Of a stretch of DNA of 64,000 nucleotides, positions 1-10,817 are shown piece by piece. Position 1 is the stretch's first letter. Every line of letters begins with the position of its first letter. A program made the position numbers and the translations under genes. Location: assembly GCA_945957365.1 (NCBI GenBank), contig CAMFKI010000013.1, forward strand, positions 25,156 through 89,155, written 5' to 3'. This DNA comes from an uncultured Alphaproteobacteria bacterium. GTDB lineage: Bacteria; Pseudomonadota; Alphaproteobacteria; Rhizobiales; Aestuariivirgaceae. Below the pieces are notes generated by a model. The model did not search any database and was not told where the DNA came from. It was given only the letters and a program-made list of their open reading frames with translations.

Positions 1-22
1 GATGCAGGAAAGGAACGCCTGA
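1..22 (+). CDS. 3' end of an upstream gene (partial)
   Basis: The first bases read as a short frame ending in TGA at 20-22, sharing one base with the ATG at 22. A TGATG junction is typical of sugar-ABC permease operons, so this is probably the tail of the partner permease. Only a few codons are visible, so the identity is inferred from context alone. Confidence 0.35.
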
Positions 23-873
23 TGTTCCCGCGCCCCATCCAGAAATCCGCCCCGTGGCTGCAGGCCTCCTACAAGGTGCTGCTGCCCATCGCCCTCATCG
101 TCTGGCTGCTGCCGCTGATCGGCATCGCCGTCACCTCGATCCGCCCGTCCTCCGACCTGGCGGCAGGCAACTACTTCGGATGGCCGACGCGCTTTGCCGG
201 TGTCGAGAATTATACCGCGGTGTTCCAGAACTCGAATATCGGCTGGTACATCCTCAATTCCTTCAAGGTGACGATCCCGACGGTGATCGGCGCGGTGGGG
301 CTGTCCTGCCTCACCGGCTTCGCGCTGGCGGTCTACAAGTTCCGGCTGAATCTCGTCGTCTTCTTCATGTTCGTCGCCGGCAATTTCGTGCCCTTCCAGA
401 TTCTCGCCATCCCGGTGCGCAATCTCACGGTGCAGCTCGGACTTTACGACACGATCACCGGGCTCGTGCTGTTCCACGTGGCCTTCCAGACCGGCTTCTG
501 CACCCTGTTCATGCGCAACTTCATCAAGGCGCTGCCCTTCGCGCTGATCGAGAGCGCACGGGTCGAGGGCGTGAGCGAATGGAAGATTTTCCGCCACATC
601 GTGCTGCCGCTGATGCGGCCCGCCATCGCCGCACTCGCGGTGTTGATCTTCACCTTCGTGTGGAACGACTATTTCTGGGCCACCATCATGGCGCAGTCGG
701 CCGACGTGCGGCCCGTGACCGCCGGCATGAACGAGCTCAAGGGCCAGTGGAAGGTGGCATGGGAGCTGATCACCGCGGCCTCCATCGTCGCGGCGCTGCC
801 GCCGGTCGCGATGTTCTTCCTGATGCAGAAACACTTCATCGCCGGCTTGACGCTCGGCGCCACCAAGGGATGA
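22..873 (+). CDS. Carbohydrate ABC transporter permease (MalG/CUT1 type)
   Basis: This is a 283-residue inner-membrane permease with about six hydrophobic segments, starting near residues 18-38. An EAA-type cytoplasmic loop lies around residues 177-197 (ESARVEGVSEW), the site that docks the ATPase in binding-protein-dependent sugar importers. Length and motif fit the MalG-like half of a CUT1 sugar importer. The ATPase gene follows after 3 bp and a beta-galactosidase after that, so a galactoside is a plausible cargo. The substrate is inferred from neighbours. The partner permease and binding protein would lie left of the window. Confidence 0.93.
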   Translation: MFPRPIQKSAPWLQASYKVLLPIALIVWLLPLIGIAVTSIRPSSDLAAGNYFGWPTRFAGVENYTAVFQNSNIGWYILNSFKVTIPTVIGAVGLSCLTGFALAVYKFRLNLVVFFMFVAGNFVPFQILAIPVRNLTVQLGLYDTITGLVLFHVAFQTGFCTLFMRNFIKALPFALIESARVEGVSEWKIFRHIVLPLMRPAIAALAVLIFTFVWNDYFWATIMAQSADVRPVTAGMNELKGQWKVAWELITAASIVAALPPVAMFFLMQKHFIAGLTLGATKG

Positions 874-876
874 GAC

Positions 877-1964
<1,088 letters not shown>

Positions 1965-1968
<4 letters not shown>

Positions 1969-3923
1969 GCCTCGGCGTCTGCTATTACCCCGAACACTGG
2001 CCGGAAAGCTGGTGGGAACAGGACGCGCGGCGCATGCGCGAGATCGGCATCGAATTCGTGCGCATCGGCGAATTCGCCTGGTCGCGCTATGAGCCCGAGC
2101 GGGGGAAGTTCGACTGGGGCTGGCTCGACCGCGCCATGGACGTGCTGGGCAAGGCGGGGCTCAAGATCGTGCTCGGCACGCCCACCTGCACGCCGCCCAA
2201 ATGGCTGGTGGACGATAATCCGGAGATGATCCCCGTCGACGAGCAGGGCCGCCCGCGCGGCTTCGGCTCGCGCCGGCATTACACTTTCTCTTCGAAGGAC
2301 TATTGGGAGGAAAGCCGGCGTATCGTCGAGATTCTCTCGAAACGATATGGCAATCACCCGGCTCTCGTCGGCTGGCAGACCGACAATGAATATGGCTGCC
2401 ATGATTCGATCCTCTCATGGAGCGCCACCGACCTCGCCGCTTTCCAGGAATGGCTCCGCCGCAAGTACCAGTCGCCCGAGCAGCTGAACGAGGCCTGGGG
2501 CAATGCCTTCTGGTCGATGGAGGTGACGCGCTTCGACCAGGTGAGCCTGCCGAACCTCGCGGTGACCGAGACCAACCCGGCTGCGCGGCTCGATTTCTGG
2601 CGCTTCCATTCCGAACAGGTGGCGGCCTATGACGCCATGCAGTGCGCGGTCATCCGCGCCCATTCACCCGGCCGCTGGGTCACCCACAACTTCATGGGCT
2701 TCTTCAACGAATTCGATCACTGGGCGGTGGGCGACAACCTCGACCTCGCCTCATGGGACTCCTACCCCATCGGCTTCGTCGAGCGCTTCCCCTTCACGGA
2801 GGCCGAGAAGAACCGCTGGGCGCTGACGTCCCACCCCGACATCGCCGCCTTCCACCACGATCTCTATCGCGGCGTGGGCCATGGCCGCTTCTGGGTGATG
2901 GAGCAGCAGCCGGGGCCGGTGAACTGGGCGCCGTGGAACCCGGTGCCCAAGCCCGGCATGGTGCGGCTATGGACCTGGGAGGCCATCGCCCATGGCGCCG
3001 AGGTGGTGAGTTACTTCCGCTGGCGTCAGGCCACCTTCGCGCAGGAGCAGATGCATGCGGGGTTGAACCTGCCCGGCTTGCACGAGCTGTCGCAGGGCGG
3101 TCGCGAGGCGCAAACGGTTGGCGTCGAGATCAAGGCCGTGGGCCCGCTGCCGCAGACGGCGAAGGCCCCAGTCGCCATCGTCTATGACTACGAGTCCGCA
3201 TGGATCACCCGCATCCAGCCGCAGGGTGCGGACTTCCGCTACTATGAACTGGTGTTCCGCTGGTACGAGGCGGTTCGGCGGCTGGGGCTCGATGTCGATT
3301 TCGTGCGGCCCGGCGCGTCGCTTGCGGGCTACGCACTCGTCCTCGTGCCCAGCCTGCTGCATGTGAGCGATGCGGCGGAGAAGGCCCTCGCTGCGGCTGA
3401 CGGCATCGTACTCTATGGCCCGCGCAGCGGATCGAAGACGCGCAACTACGCCATCCCGGCCAACCTCCCGCCGGGGCCGCTGCAGCCGCTCGTCAGGCTG
3501 CGCGTGCTGGAAGTGTCTTCGCTGCGCCCGGGGCTTTCCCTGGCGGTCACGGGTGCCGTCGCCGGGGCGGGCCGGCGCTGGCGCGACGTGGCCGAAGTGC
3601 AGGGCGCCGATGTGCTGGCCCGCTTTGGCGACGGCGGTGCGGCGGTGTCCGCGGCGGGCCGTCACCACTATCTCGCCTGTTGGCCGGACGAGGCACTGCT
3701 GCATGGCACGCTGAAGCTCGTCTGCGCCAAGGCTTCTCTCCCGGTGCTGGAACTCCCCGAGGCCATCCGACTGCGCCGCCGCGGCGGGCTGCTCTTCGCA
3801 TTCAACTACGGCGACGAGACATGGCGCGTTCCCGGCTCGCACGCAGCGCTGCTCGGCACCTCTGCCGTGCCGCCGCAGGGAGTTGCCATTCTCAGTCCCG
3901 CACCGCGTGCGGGGCAGGGCTAG
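1965..3923 (+). CDS. Beta-galactosidase, glycoside hydrolase family 42
   Basis: This 652-residue enzyme should hydrolyse beta-D-galactosides in the cytoplasm after uptake. The N-terminal TIM barrel carries the acid/base in WQTDNEYG (Glu142) and the nucleophile in VMEQQPG (Glu313), both canonical for GH42. A trimerisation-like domain and a short beta domain follow. The start is GTG, fixed by the GTGA overlap with the ATPase gene. The 3' end runs 32 bp into the convergent gene at 3892, so the two messages are complementary at their ends. The enzyme class is clear; the natural substrate (lactose, arabinogalactan or other) is not. Confidence 0.95.
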
Positions 3924-4548
3924 CCGGCGGGGCGCGGCGCTCCCGCAGCTCGCGGTTTTCGGCCTCGAGCTTGGCGATCCGCGTGTCGCGCTCTGCCAGG
4001 AGGGCAGCGACGTCGGCCGCCTCGAAGCGCTCCGGAATGTGCTGCGGGCAGTTCGCATCCCATGCCGAGACCGTGAACAGGATGGCCTGCTCGGCGCGCG
4101 CCCGGTGGTTGGCCGGCATCAGCTTGCCAAGCAGCGCCGCGTCCCCCTGGACGACGCGGGCCGTGCCCCAGAGCTTGATCCGTTGCCGGCGCGCATAGTC
4201 GATCAGGAAGAGATAGGCCTTGGGATTGTCCGCGAGGTTGCCTGTGGTGATGTATTGCCGGTTGCCGGAATAGTCCACGAAGCCGATCGTGCGGTCGTCG
4301 AGCACCCGCAGAAATCCGGCGGGGCCGCCGCGATGCTGAACATAGGGCTGACCCTCGGCGTTTGCCGTCGCCAGGAAAATGCTGGTCTGCGCGGCAATGA
4401 ACTCCGCGAGCTCCGGGGTGATCGTCGTCGGCCACGCGCCATTCGCTTCGGCGCGCGCATAGGCCGCGCGCGACCCCCGTTGCGACTGGATGGCCTTCAC
4501 CGTCGGGGTGAAGGCGACATCGCTCGAGTGGTCAGCCGGCACGTTCAT
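3892..4548 (-). CDS. Pyridoxamine 5'-phosphate oxidase family (FMN-binding split barrel) protein
   Basis: This 218-residue protein belongs to the PPOX-like split-barrel flavoproteins; segments such as SIFLATANAEGQPYVQHRGG and IGFVDYSGNRQYITTGNL are typical. The C-terminus ends in a charged coiled-coil-like stretch (LLAERDTRIAKLEAENREL). The ATG at 4548 is chosen because GAGGAGG lies just upstream; a longer frame to 4665 lacks such a site. It lies 10 bp after an NTF2-like gene and behind an AhpD-like gene, all divergent from a LysR gene, which suggests a small redox or detoxification operon. The substrate is unknown. Confidence 0.85.
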   Translation of the reverse strand: MNVPADHSSDVAFTPTVKAIQSQRGSRAAYARAEANGAWPTTITPELAEFIAAQTSIFLATANAEGQPYVQHRGGPAGFLRVLDDRTIGFVDYSGNRQYITTGNLADNPKAYLFLIDYARRQRIKLWGTARVVQGDAALLGKLMPANHRARAEQAILFTVSAWDANCPQHIPERFEAADVAALLAERDTRIAKLEAENRELRERRAPPASPAPHAVRD

Positions 4549-4558
4549 GGCCGCCTCC

Positions 4559-5032
4559 TCACAGGTCAAGCGCGCTGAGGCCGGGGTGATCGTCAGGCCG
4601 GCGGCCCAGCGGCCAGTGGAACTTGCGATCCGCTTCGCGGATCGGCAGGTCGTTGATGCTGGCAATGCGGATGCGCATCAGCCCGTGGCCGTCGAATTCC
4701 CAGTTCTCGTTGCCATGGCTGCGGAACCAGTGGCCGCTGTCATCGTGCCATTCATAGGCAAAGCGCACCGCGATGCGGTTGTCGTGGAAGGCCCAGACTT
4801 CCTTGATGAGCCGGTAGTCGAGTTCACGCGCCCATTTGCGCGTCAGGAACTGTTCGATTGCCACGCGGCCCTGCAGGAACTCGGCACGATTGCGCCAACG
4901 AGACTCCGGCGTGTAGGCGAGCGCCACCCGGGCCGGGTCGCGGCTGTTCCACGCATCTTCCGCCATCCGCGCCTTCTGGGCCGCGGTCTCGGCCGTGAAC
5001 GGGGGAAGGGGCGGGCGTTCGGTCGGTGTCAT
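4559..5032 (-). CDS. DUF1348 / NTF2-like (SnoaL fold) protein
   Basis: This 157-residue cytoplasmic protein has the tryptophan- and arginine-rich pattern of the DUF1348 family ([42 protein letters not shown]). The family adopts a cone-shaped NTF2-like fold; no specific reaction is established for it here. The ATG at 5032 is preferred because AGAGG sits nine bases upstream, whereas the ATG at 5041 would abut that same site. It is the middle gene of the three-gene operon transcribed away from the LysR regulator at 5763. Confidence 0.82.
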   Translation of the reverse strand: MTPTERPPLPPFTAETAAQKARMAEDAWNSRDPARVALAYTPESRWRNRAEFLQGRVAIEQFLTRKWARELDYRLIKEVWAFHDNRIAVRFAYEWHDDSGHWFRSHGNENWEFDGHGLMRIRIASINDLPIREADRKFHWPLGRRPDDHPGLSALDL

Positions 5033-5101
5033 CGGTTTCATCCTCTCATATTGGCTGGGGGTCGCCGCTCCGCACCGCATGCGGAGCAGCGCCTGTGTGT
5101 T

Positions 5102-5656
5102 TCACGCCGCGTCGGCGGCCACGGTGACGACCGGAAAGTCGATCGCGGTCCTGGCGACTTCGTTGATGTAGTTCGTCCAGGTGTTGAGCGCCACATGCTG
5201 GACGATCTCGACGACCTGCGCGTCGTCATAGCCGGCCAGTTTCACGGCGCGAAGATCCTCGTCGCTGACATGGCCACGGGCCTCGGCGACCCGCGCTGCA
5301 AAGCGGACCGCGGCGGCGGCCTTCGGATCGTTCGAGCCGCCGTGCCGATTGGCGAGGATTTCGGCGTCGTCGAGCTTGGCCAGGTTCTTGCCGAGATAGG
5401 TGTGGGCGGAGAGGCAATAGCTGCAGCCGTTGATCTGGGCGACGGCGAGGGCGATCCGCTCGCGGGTGGCGGGCGGCAGCTTGCCCCTGGCGAGGGCGGC
5501 GGACATGCCGAGGTAGCCCTCGAGCGCCGCCGGGCTGTTGGAAACCAGCCGGAACAGGTTCGGCACGACGCCGAGCTGCTTCTTCACCGTTTCGAGCAGG
5601 CCGTGCGCGGCGGTCGGAGCGTCTTCGATGGAGGCGGGGATTGGAAGGCGAGACAT
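5102..5656 (-). CDS. Carboxymuconolactone decarboxylase / AhpD-like alkylhydroperoxidase
   Basis: This 184-residue protein carries the CxxC-x3-H signature of AhpD-type peroxidases: Cys78, Cys81 and His85 in INGCSYCLSAH. Such proteins reduce hydroperoxides through the paired cysteines, or act as carboxymuconolactone decarboxylase relatives. The ATG at 5656 is chosen for the AAGGA site seven bases upstream; the open frame extends to 5740 without support. It is the first gene of a minus-strand operon divergent from a LysR gene, an arrangement in which the regulator usually controls the neighbour. Confidence 0.9.
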   Translation of the reverse strand: MSRLPIPASIEDAPTAAHGLLETVKKQLGVVPNLFRLVSNSPAALEGYLGMSAALARGKLPPATRERIALAVAQINGCSYCLSAHTYLGKNLAKLDDAEILANRHGGSNDPKAAAAVRFAARVAEARGHVSDEDLRAVKLAGYDDAQVVEIVQHVALNTWTNYINEVARTAIDFPVVTVAADAA

Positions 5657-5698
5657 GGGATGATCCTTTTGGTGAATGGGTGACGGGCCAGAGATATG

Positions 5699-5760
5699 AC
5701 TTTCCAGATTTCGCCAATAGCTGCTAATGTTTGGAGCCATCCATCCATTTTATGGAAAGT
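5699..5760. promoter_or_regulatory. Divergent promoter region with two inverted ACTTTCCA sites
   Basis: An 8-bp word ACTTTCCA at 5699-5706 is repeated in inverted orientation as TGGAAAGT at 5753-5760, in the gap between the AhpD-like gene and the LysR gene. The pair could be binding sites for the LysR protein. The 46-bp separation allows a looped or two-site arrangement. This is a sequence observation only. Confidence 0.35.
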
Positions 5761-5762
5761 AA

Positions 5763-6665
5763 ATGAACCGGCTCGAAGCCATGTCGACCCTGCTCGCGGC
5801 CGTGGATGCGGGCAGTCTTTCGGCCGCGTCACGCAGCATGAACCTGCCTCTCGCAACGGTCAGCCGGCGCATCTCCGATCTCGAGGCGCATCTCCGCACC
5901 AAGCTTCTGGTCCGCACCAGCCGCCGCCTCGAATTCACCGATGCCGGCCGCTCCTATGTGGCGGCCTGTCGCGACATCCTTGCCGCGGTCGAGCAGGCCG
6001 AGCGCACGGCTGCTGGCGAGTTCACCGCGCCACGGGGGCATCTCCTCGTCACGGCGCCGATCGTGTTCGGGCGCCTGCACGTGCTTCCGGTCATCGGCGC
6101 GTTCCTGAGAACCTATCCCGACATCAGCGCGCGGCTGGTGCTCACCGACCGGGTCGCGGATTTCGTCGAGGATCGGGTCGACGTGGCCGTGCGGATCGGA
6201 GCCTTGCCGGACAGCAGCCTGATCGCGACACGGCTCGGCAGCGTTCGGCGCGTGCTGTGCGCGAGCCCCGCCTACCTCGCGGCGCAGGCATTGCCGCTCA
6301 ACCAGCCGGCCGATCTCGCACAGCATGACTGCATAACCTTCGAAGGGCTGGCATCGGCCCCGAACTGGAAGCTTGGTGCCGGCAAGCTGTCCCAGTCGCT
6401 GCCCATCCGCTCATGGCTCGTCGTCAACACCGCGGAGGCGGCAATCGACGCGGCAATGGCCGGTCTGGGCATCACCCAGGTGCTGAGTTATCAGGTCGAG
6501 ACACAGGTGCGCGATGGTGCTCTCACGCTGCTTCTGGCAGCGTTCGAACCGGAGCCCTTGCCGGTCAGCCTCTTGCACTCGGGACAAGTCTTGCTGCCGA
6601 TCAAGGTGCGCGCCTTCCTCGATTTTGCATCCTCGCGCCTGCGGAGCGTATTGAACGGAGCCTGA
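5763..6665 (+). CDS. LysR-family transcriptional regulator
   Basis: This 300-residue protein has an N-terminal winged helix-turn-helix in the LysR pattern (residues about 5-62: SAASRSMNLPLATVSRRISDLEA) followed by a periplasmic-binding-like effector domain. It is closest in style to the AaeR/CrgA-like LysR group. It is transcribed away from the AhpD-like/DUF1348/PPOX operon across a 106-bp gap that holds a pair of inverted 8-bp words, so it probably controls that operon. The inducer is unknown. Confidence 0.93.
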   Translation: MNRLEAMSTLLAAVDAGSLSAASRSMNLPLATVSRRISDLEAHLRTKLLVRTSRRLEFTDAGRSYVAACRDILAAVEQAERTAAGEFTAPRGHLLVTAPIVFGRLHVLPVIGAFLRTYPDISARLVLTDRVADFVEDRVDVAVRIGALPDSSLIATRLGSVRRVLCASPAYLAAQALPLNQPADLAQHDCITFEGLASAPNWKLGAGKLSQSLPIRSWLVVNTAEAAIDAAMAGLGITQVLSYQVETQVRDGALTLLLAAFEPEPLPVSLLHSGQVLLPIKVRAFLDFASSRLRSVLNGA

Positions 6666-6698
6666 AGATACCGAAATCAGACGCGGGGCAATAAAGTC

Positions 6699-8006
6699 CT
6701 AGTCGCTGCCGGTCAGATCGAAATTCTCTTCCCGAAACCACTTGGCGAGGCGGATGTCAGCCGATCTCGCGTGTCCTTCCATGCCTTCATGCCGGGAGAT
6801 CCGCGCACAGGCGGGTGCGATAGTCCGGTTGGCATCCCGCGTCATGCGCTGCCAGGTCACGGTCTTCAGGAACTTGCCGACCGAAAGGCCGCCGGTATAG
6901 CGCGCTGCGGATTTCGTCGGCAGGATGTGGTTGGGCCCGGACACCTTGTCGCCATAGGCCACGGTGGTCTCTTCACCCAGGAAGAGTGAGCCATAATTGC
7001 GGAGGTGGTCATGCCACCAGTCGAGATCCGTGCACTGGACGTGCAGATGCTCGCTCGCGTAGGCATCGGCCCTGGAGGCTGCCTCCTCCCGGCTGCTTGT
7101 CACCACGACCTCCGCATAATCGCGCCAGGCAGCCTCGGCGCTCGACCGATTTGGCTCAGGCAGCGTTTCGATGAGCTTCGGAACGCGGGCGATAACCTCG
7201 CGCGCCAGCCGTTCATCGAGTGAGATCAGCCAGACCGGCGAATTGTAGCCGTGTTCGGCCTGGCCCACGAGGTCGGCGGCGACGATGTCCGGGTCCGCCG
7301 TCGCATCGGCGATCACCAGGGTCTCGGTCGGACCGGCGAACATGTCGATGGCCACCCGCCCATAGAGCAGCCGCTTGGCCTCGGCCACGAACTGGTTGCC
7401 GGGCCCGCACAGGATGTCGGCCCGGGGGCAACCGAACAGGCCGAAGGCCATGGCCCCGATCCCCTGCACGCCACCGAGGTTGAGTACCCGGTCGGCGCCA
7501 CAGACCTTGAGGGCGTAGAGCTGCGCGGGGTGGATGCCGCCCGCCGACCGCGGCGGTGAACAGGCAATCACAGTGGGAACGCCGGCAGCACGCGCCGTGG
7601 TGACCGACATGACGGCGGACGCGATATGCGCATAACGCCCACCCGGCACGTAGCAGCCTGCCGTTTCGAGCGGCAGGTTGCGGTGGCCCACGGTGAGCCC
7701 GGGCATCATCTCGATCTCGACGTCGCCGATCGCCTTGCGCTGGGCCTCGGCAAAGCGCTGGACGTGGCGGTGGGCGAGCTTGATGTCGTCCTTGATCTGG
7801 CGGCCCAGCTGGCCCTCGGCAGCATCCCAGGCGGCCTGCGAAACGACGATCTCGCCATCCCAGCCGTCGAGCTCGCGGCAGAGCCTGATCACCGCCTCCT
7901 CGCCACCGGATTCGATCTCGGCGAGGAGCGCCTCGACCTTGGCCCTCACGTCGCCCTCGCCGGTGCTCGCGGCGCGGGCCGCCTTCTTCAGATAGACGAT
8001 GCTCAC
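6699..8006 (-). CDS. hpsN: Histidinol-dehydrogenase-family enzyme, HpsN-like (sulfopropanediol 3-dehydrogenase)
   Basis: This 435-residue protein has the HisD fold: GPGNQFVAEAKRL, AIDMFAGPTETLVIAD and GPNHILPT are present. The HisD signature AEHDP is replaced by AEHGYNSP, as in HpsN-type dehydrogenases, which oxidise 2,3-dihydroxypropane-1-sulfonate to sulfolactate with NAD. Its neighbours are a TauABC-like importer and a cysteate-lyase-like enzyme, not histidine genes, which supports a sulfonate rather than a biosynthetic role. It ends the minus-strand operon that begins at 13830. The HpsN assignment is inference from motif and context; an uncharacterised hydroxyacid substrate remains possible. 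Confidence 0.75.
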   Translation of the reverse strand: MSIVYLKKAARAASTGEGDVRAKVEALLAEIESGGEEAVIRLCRELDGWDGEIVVSQAAWDAAEGQLGRQIKDDIKLAHRHVQRFAEAQRKAIGDVEIEMMPGLTVGHRNLPLETAGCYVPGGRYAHIASAVMSVTTARAAGVPTVIACSPPRSAGGIHPAQLYALKVCGADRVLNLGGVQGIGAMAFGLFGCPRADILCGPGNQFVAEAKRLLYGRVAIDMFAGPTETLVIADATADPDIVAADLVGQAEHGYNSPVWLISLDERLAREVIARVPKLIETLPEPNRSSAEAAWRDYAEVVVTSSREEAASRADAYASEHLHVQCTDLDWWHDHLRNYGSLFLGEETTVAYGDKVSGPNHILPTKSAARYTGGLSVGKFLKTVTWQRMTRDANRTIAPACARISRHEGMEGHARSADIRLAKWFREENFDLTGSD

Positions 8007-8019
8007 CTGTCCATGCTCC

Positions 8020-8865
8020 CTACATGCGCCCCTTCCAGGGGACGAGGCGCCGCTCGAGCCAGCGCATCAGCATGTCGAAGGCGTAGGCGATGGCGGCGAT
8101 GATGACGATACCCATGATGACGGTCGAGGTCTGGAGGAATTGCGAGGCCGTGAGCACCATGTAACCGAGGCCGTGCGTGGCCGCGACCATTTCGGCGGCG
8201 ACCAGTGTCGTCCAGCCGAAGCCGATGCCGATCCGCATCGAGGTGAGGATTTCCGGCATGGCGGCAGGCAGGATGACATGCAGCAGCACCTGCCAGCGCG
8301 AGGCGCCCATCGAATAGGCCGCGTGGATCTGCTCGATCGCGGCGGACCTGACGCCCGACCGCGTGCCGAGCGCCAGCGGCGCCAGGATCGAAAGGAAGAT
8401 CAGCAGCACCTTCGACAGCTCGCCGATGCCGAACCAGATGATCATCAGCGGCAGGTAGGCGAGCGGCGGAATGGGCCGGTAGAATTCGATCGGCGGATCG
8501 AAGATGCCGCGGGCGACACGGTTCATGCCCATCGCAAGGCCAAGCGGAATGCCGATCACCGCGGCCAGAAGGAAGGCACCGAAGACGCGCAGGAAGCTGA
8601 CCCAGGTGTGCTCGAACAGGGTGGCGCCGGCGAAGCCGTCGGTTGCCGTCGTGACGAAGGTCTTGAAGACGGCGATCGGCGAGGGCACGAAGAGCGGCTT
8701 GATCCAGCCCATCTCGGTGACGAGCAGCCACAGCCCGAGGAGCACGGCGCCACTGGCGGCGGAAATCAGCAGGCTTTCACCCTGGCCCGGCACCCCGTAG
8801 ATCTCGCCCGGCTTGGTGGGCCTGGCGCGCATCAGCCGCTGCAGGAAGGAAGATTCCTTAGCCAT
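8020..8865 (-). CDS. ABC transporter permease, nitrate/sulfonate/taurine type (TauC/SsuC-like)
   Basis: This 281-residue inner-membrane permease has about six hydrophobic segments and a BPD_transp_1 domain with an EAA-like loop ([18 protein letters not shown]). Length and sequence fit the TauC/SsuC/NrtB group. The ATG at 8865 is chosen because GGAGGG lies five bases upstream; a GTG two codons earlier would sit on that site. It overlaps the ATPase gene by 8 bp. With the adjoining ATPase and binding protein it forms a complete importer, probably for an organosulfonate. Confidence 0.92.
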   Translation of the reverse strand: MAKESSFLQRLMRARPTKPGEIYGVPGQGESLLISAASGAVLLGLWLLVTEMGWIKPLFVPSPIAVFKTFVTTATDGFAGATLFEHTWVSFLRVFGAFLLAAVIGIPLGLAMGMNRVARGIFDPPIEFYRPIPPLAYLPLMIIWFGIGELSKVLLIFLSILAPLALGTRSGVRSAAIEQIHAAYSMGASRWQVLLHVILPAAMPEILTSMRIGIGFGWTTLVAAEMVAATHGLGYMVLTASQFLQTSTVIMGIVIIAAIAYAFDMLMRWLERRLVPWKGRM

Positions 8866-9661
8866 CTGCACCCTCCATGGCGGCCTCGTCGCCGAAGATG
8901 ATCTTGAGGACCTTCTCGCGCATCGCGATGAAATCCGGCGATGCCTTGATCTTGCGGGCGTCCTGCGTCTCGAAATAACGGTGGCAGAAGTCGAGGTCGA
9001 AGGTGTGGGTCACGCGGCCCGGCCGTGGCGACATCACCACGAGCCGGGAACCCATGAACAGTGCTTCCTCGACGCTGTGGGTGATGAAGAACACCATCTT
9101 CCCGGTCTTGCGCCAGACGGACAGGATCAGTTCCTGCGCGCGTTCGCGGCTCAGCGCGTCGAGAGCGCCCAGGGGCTCGTCCATGAGCAGGATCTGCGGG
9201 TCGCTGGTCAGCGCGCGGGCGATGCCGACGCGCTGCTGCATGCCGCCCGAGAGTTCATAGACGGACCGTTTCTCGAAGCCTTCGAGACCCAGGAGCTTGA
9301 GGTAGGAGGACGCCGTCTCGAGCCGCGCGGCGCGCGGCCGGCCCTGCAGCTTGAGTCCGAAGGCCACATTGTCGATGACGTTGAGCCACGGCATCAGCGC
9401 GTGGCGCTGGAACACCACGGAGCGGTCGGCGCCCGGCCCCGTGACGGGTGCTCCGTTGAGACGGATTTCCCCCGAAGAGGGTGCGAGGAAGCCCGCCAGC
9501 AGGTTGAGAAGTGTCGACTTACCGCACCCCGAGGCGCCCAGGGCGACGACGAATTCCCCAGATTCGATCTCGAGGTTGACGTCCTTCAGCGCCTGGATCG
9601 GCGGCGCATGCGGGCCGGCCGGGAAGACGACGTTGACGTGATCGATCTTGAGGTGGGACAT
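8858..9661 (-). CDS. ABC transporter ATP-binding protein, taurine/sulfonate type (TauB/SsuB-like)
   Basis: This 267-residue ATPase has Walker [10 protein letters not shown], a Q-loop [11 protein letters not shown], signature [15 protein letters not shown], Walker B ILLMDEP and the H-loop [10 protein letters not shown]. All are characteristic of the TauB/SsuB/NrtD group. The ATG at 9661 matches the family start; a long N-terminal extension to 9877 reads as non-coding. It follows the binding-protein gene across an 80-bp gap containing a strong stem-loop. The gene overlaps the downstream permease by 8 bp. Confidence 0.93.
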   Translation of the reverse strand: MSHLKIDHVNVVFPAGPHAPPIQALKDVNLEIESGEFVVALGASGCGKSTLLNLLAGFLAPSSGEIRLNGAPVTGPGADRSVVFQRHALMPWLNVIDNVAFGLKLQGRPRAARLETASSYLKLLGLEGFEKRSVYELSGGMQQRVGIARALTSDPQILLMDEPLGALDALSRERAQELILSVWRKTGKMVFFITHSVEEALFMGSRLVVMSPRPGRVTHTFDLDFCHRYFETQDARKIKASPDFIAMREKVLKIIFGDEAAMEGADG

Positions 9662-9694
9662 CGCTCTCTCGTTTGCCTCGATGTGATGTCGAAC

Positions 9695-9720
9695 CGGGTC
9701 CCCGGCACGCCGGGGACCCG
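9695..9720 (-). repeat. Perfect 12-bp-arm stem-loop between binding-protein and ATPase genes
   Basis: A perfect inverted repeat with 12-bp arms (CGGGTCCCCGGC) and a 2-base spacer lies between the tauA-like gene (stop at 9742) and the tauB-like gene (start at 9661). It has no run of T on the transcribed side, so it is not a classic terminator. A hairpin here would stabilise the upstream binding-protein message or partly attenuate transcription, as REP-type hairpins do after malE. It may also belong to a dispersed REP family. Confidence 0.75.
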
Positions 9721-9741
9721 CATCATGGACGCAATCAGATC

Positions 9742-10734
9742 TTACTTCATTGCCGCGTTGAGATAGTCGGTTGTGATGAACTTCGAATAGTCGTCGAGCG
9801 CCGCCGGGATCTTCTTCTGGGCCACCAGGAAGACGGCCGTGGCCGCAGCATTCTTGGCCATGGCGCCACCGAGCCACGCGTCGGACGCCTGGTCCTTGAG
9901 CGAGGGGAAGGTGTAGCCCTTGAGGATCACCGGAATGTCCGCCGCGGCGGCGCCGGTGCGGTCCGCGATGGTCTTCACCTCGGGCGAGTCAGGCGTCCAT
10001 GCGGCGGGGTTGCTGTTGTAGCTGTCGTCGGCCTTGCCGATCGCCTTCACGAAGGCGGTCATGAAGTCCTTGTTCTGCTCGCCCCACTCGCGGTTCACCA
10101 CCCAGCCGTCGAAGGTCGGCTTGCCGGTCACCTGGCCGGCATGGATGATCATCTTGCCATTGACCATGATCTTGCTCTGCACCGGCTCCCAGATGAAGGC
10201 GGCGTCGATCTGGTCCTGCGACCAGGCGGCGGCGATCTGGTCGGGGCTCATGCCCAGCACCGTCACGTCGCTTGCGGCGACGCCGGCGTTCTCGAGCGCC
10301 CCCATCAGCGAGAAGTGCGAAGTGGAGCCGAGCGGTGTCGCCACCTTCTTGCCCTTGAGGTCCTCGATCTTCTCGATCCCCGTGCCGTTGCGCGCGATCA
10401 GCGCCTCGGCGCTGCCGATCCCGTCCGAGATCATGAACAGCTGCAGGTCGACGCCCTGGGTCGACGCGATGGCGAAGGGCGAGGAGCCGAGCTCGGCGAG
10501 CTTGATGTCGCCCGAGGCCATGGCGGCGATCACGTCGGTGCCGGACTGGAACTTCCGCCACTCGATCTTGTAGCCCGTGGCCTTGCTCAGCTCATCGGAG
10601 GCGGCCACCAGCTGCATCGGCGTCGGATTGCCGAAGTGGCCGATCACCACCGTCTTGTCGTCGGCCTGCGCCACGGCGGAACCCATGCCGATCATGACCG
10701 CGAGGGCGGCCATATTGAACGTACGTCTCAACAT
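9742..10734 (-). CDS. Taurine/sulfonate ABC transporter substrate-binding protein (TauA-like)
   Basis: This 330-residue exported protein begins with a signal peptide ([19 protein letters not shown], cleavage near AVAQA). The mature part fits TauA/SsuA binding proteins: [15 protein letters not shown] and AFIWEPV are characteristic ligand-site segments. It would capture the sulfonate in the periplasm for the permease and ATPase downstream. The ATG at 10734 has AAGGA nine bases upstream. The residues alone do not distinguish taurine from other sulfonates; the context favours a C3 sulfonate. Confidence 0.9.
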   Translation of the reverse strand: MLRRTFNMAALAVMIGMGSAVAQADDKTVVIGHFGNPTPMQLVAASDELSKATGYKIEWRKFQSGTDVIAAMASGDIKLAELGSSPFAIASTQGVDLQLFMISDGIGSAEALIARNGTGIEKIEDLKGKKVATPLGSTSHFSLMGALENAGVAASDVTVLGMSPDQIAAAWSQDQIDAAFIWEPVQSKIMVNGKMIIHAGQVTGKPTFDGWVVNREWGEQNKDFMTAFVKAIGKADDSYNSNPAAWTPDSPEVKTIADRTGAAAADIPVILKGYTFPSLKDQASDAWLGGAMAKNAAATAVFLVAQKKIPAALDDYSKFITTDYLNAAMK

Positions 10735-10817
10735 CTTCGCGTTCCTTCCTGTTGCTGTTTCCCGTCTCCGCCGGCGCCCTCGGGAACCGGCGGCCAATTA
10801 CGCCCGGCGATTGTTCC

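Noticed and set aside
6699..8006. Histidine biosynthesis gene hisD
   Set aside because: The fold is HisD-like, but the AEHDP signature is changed to AEHGYNSP and all neighbours are transporter and sulfur/amino-acid catabolic genes, so the HpsN-type reading fits better.
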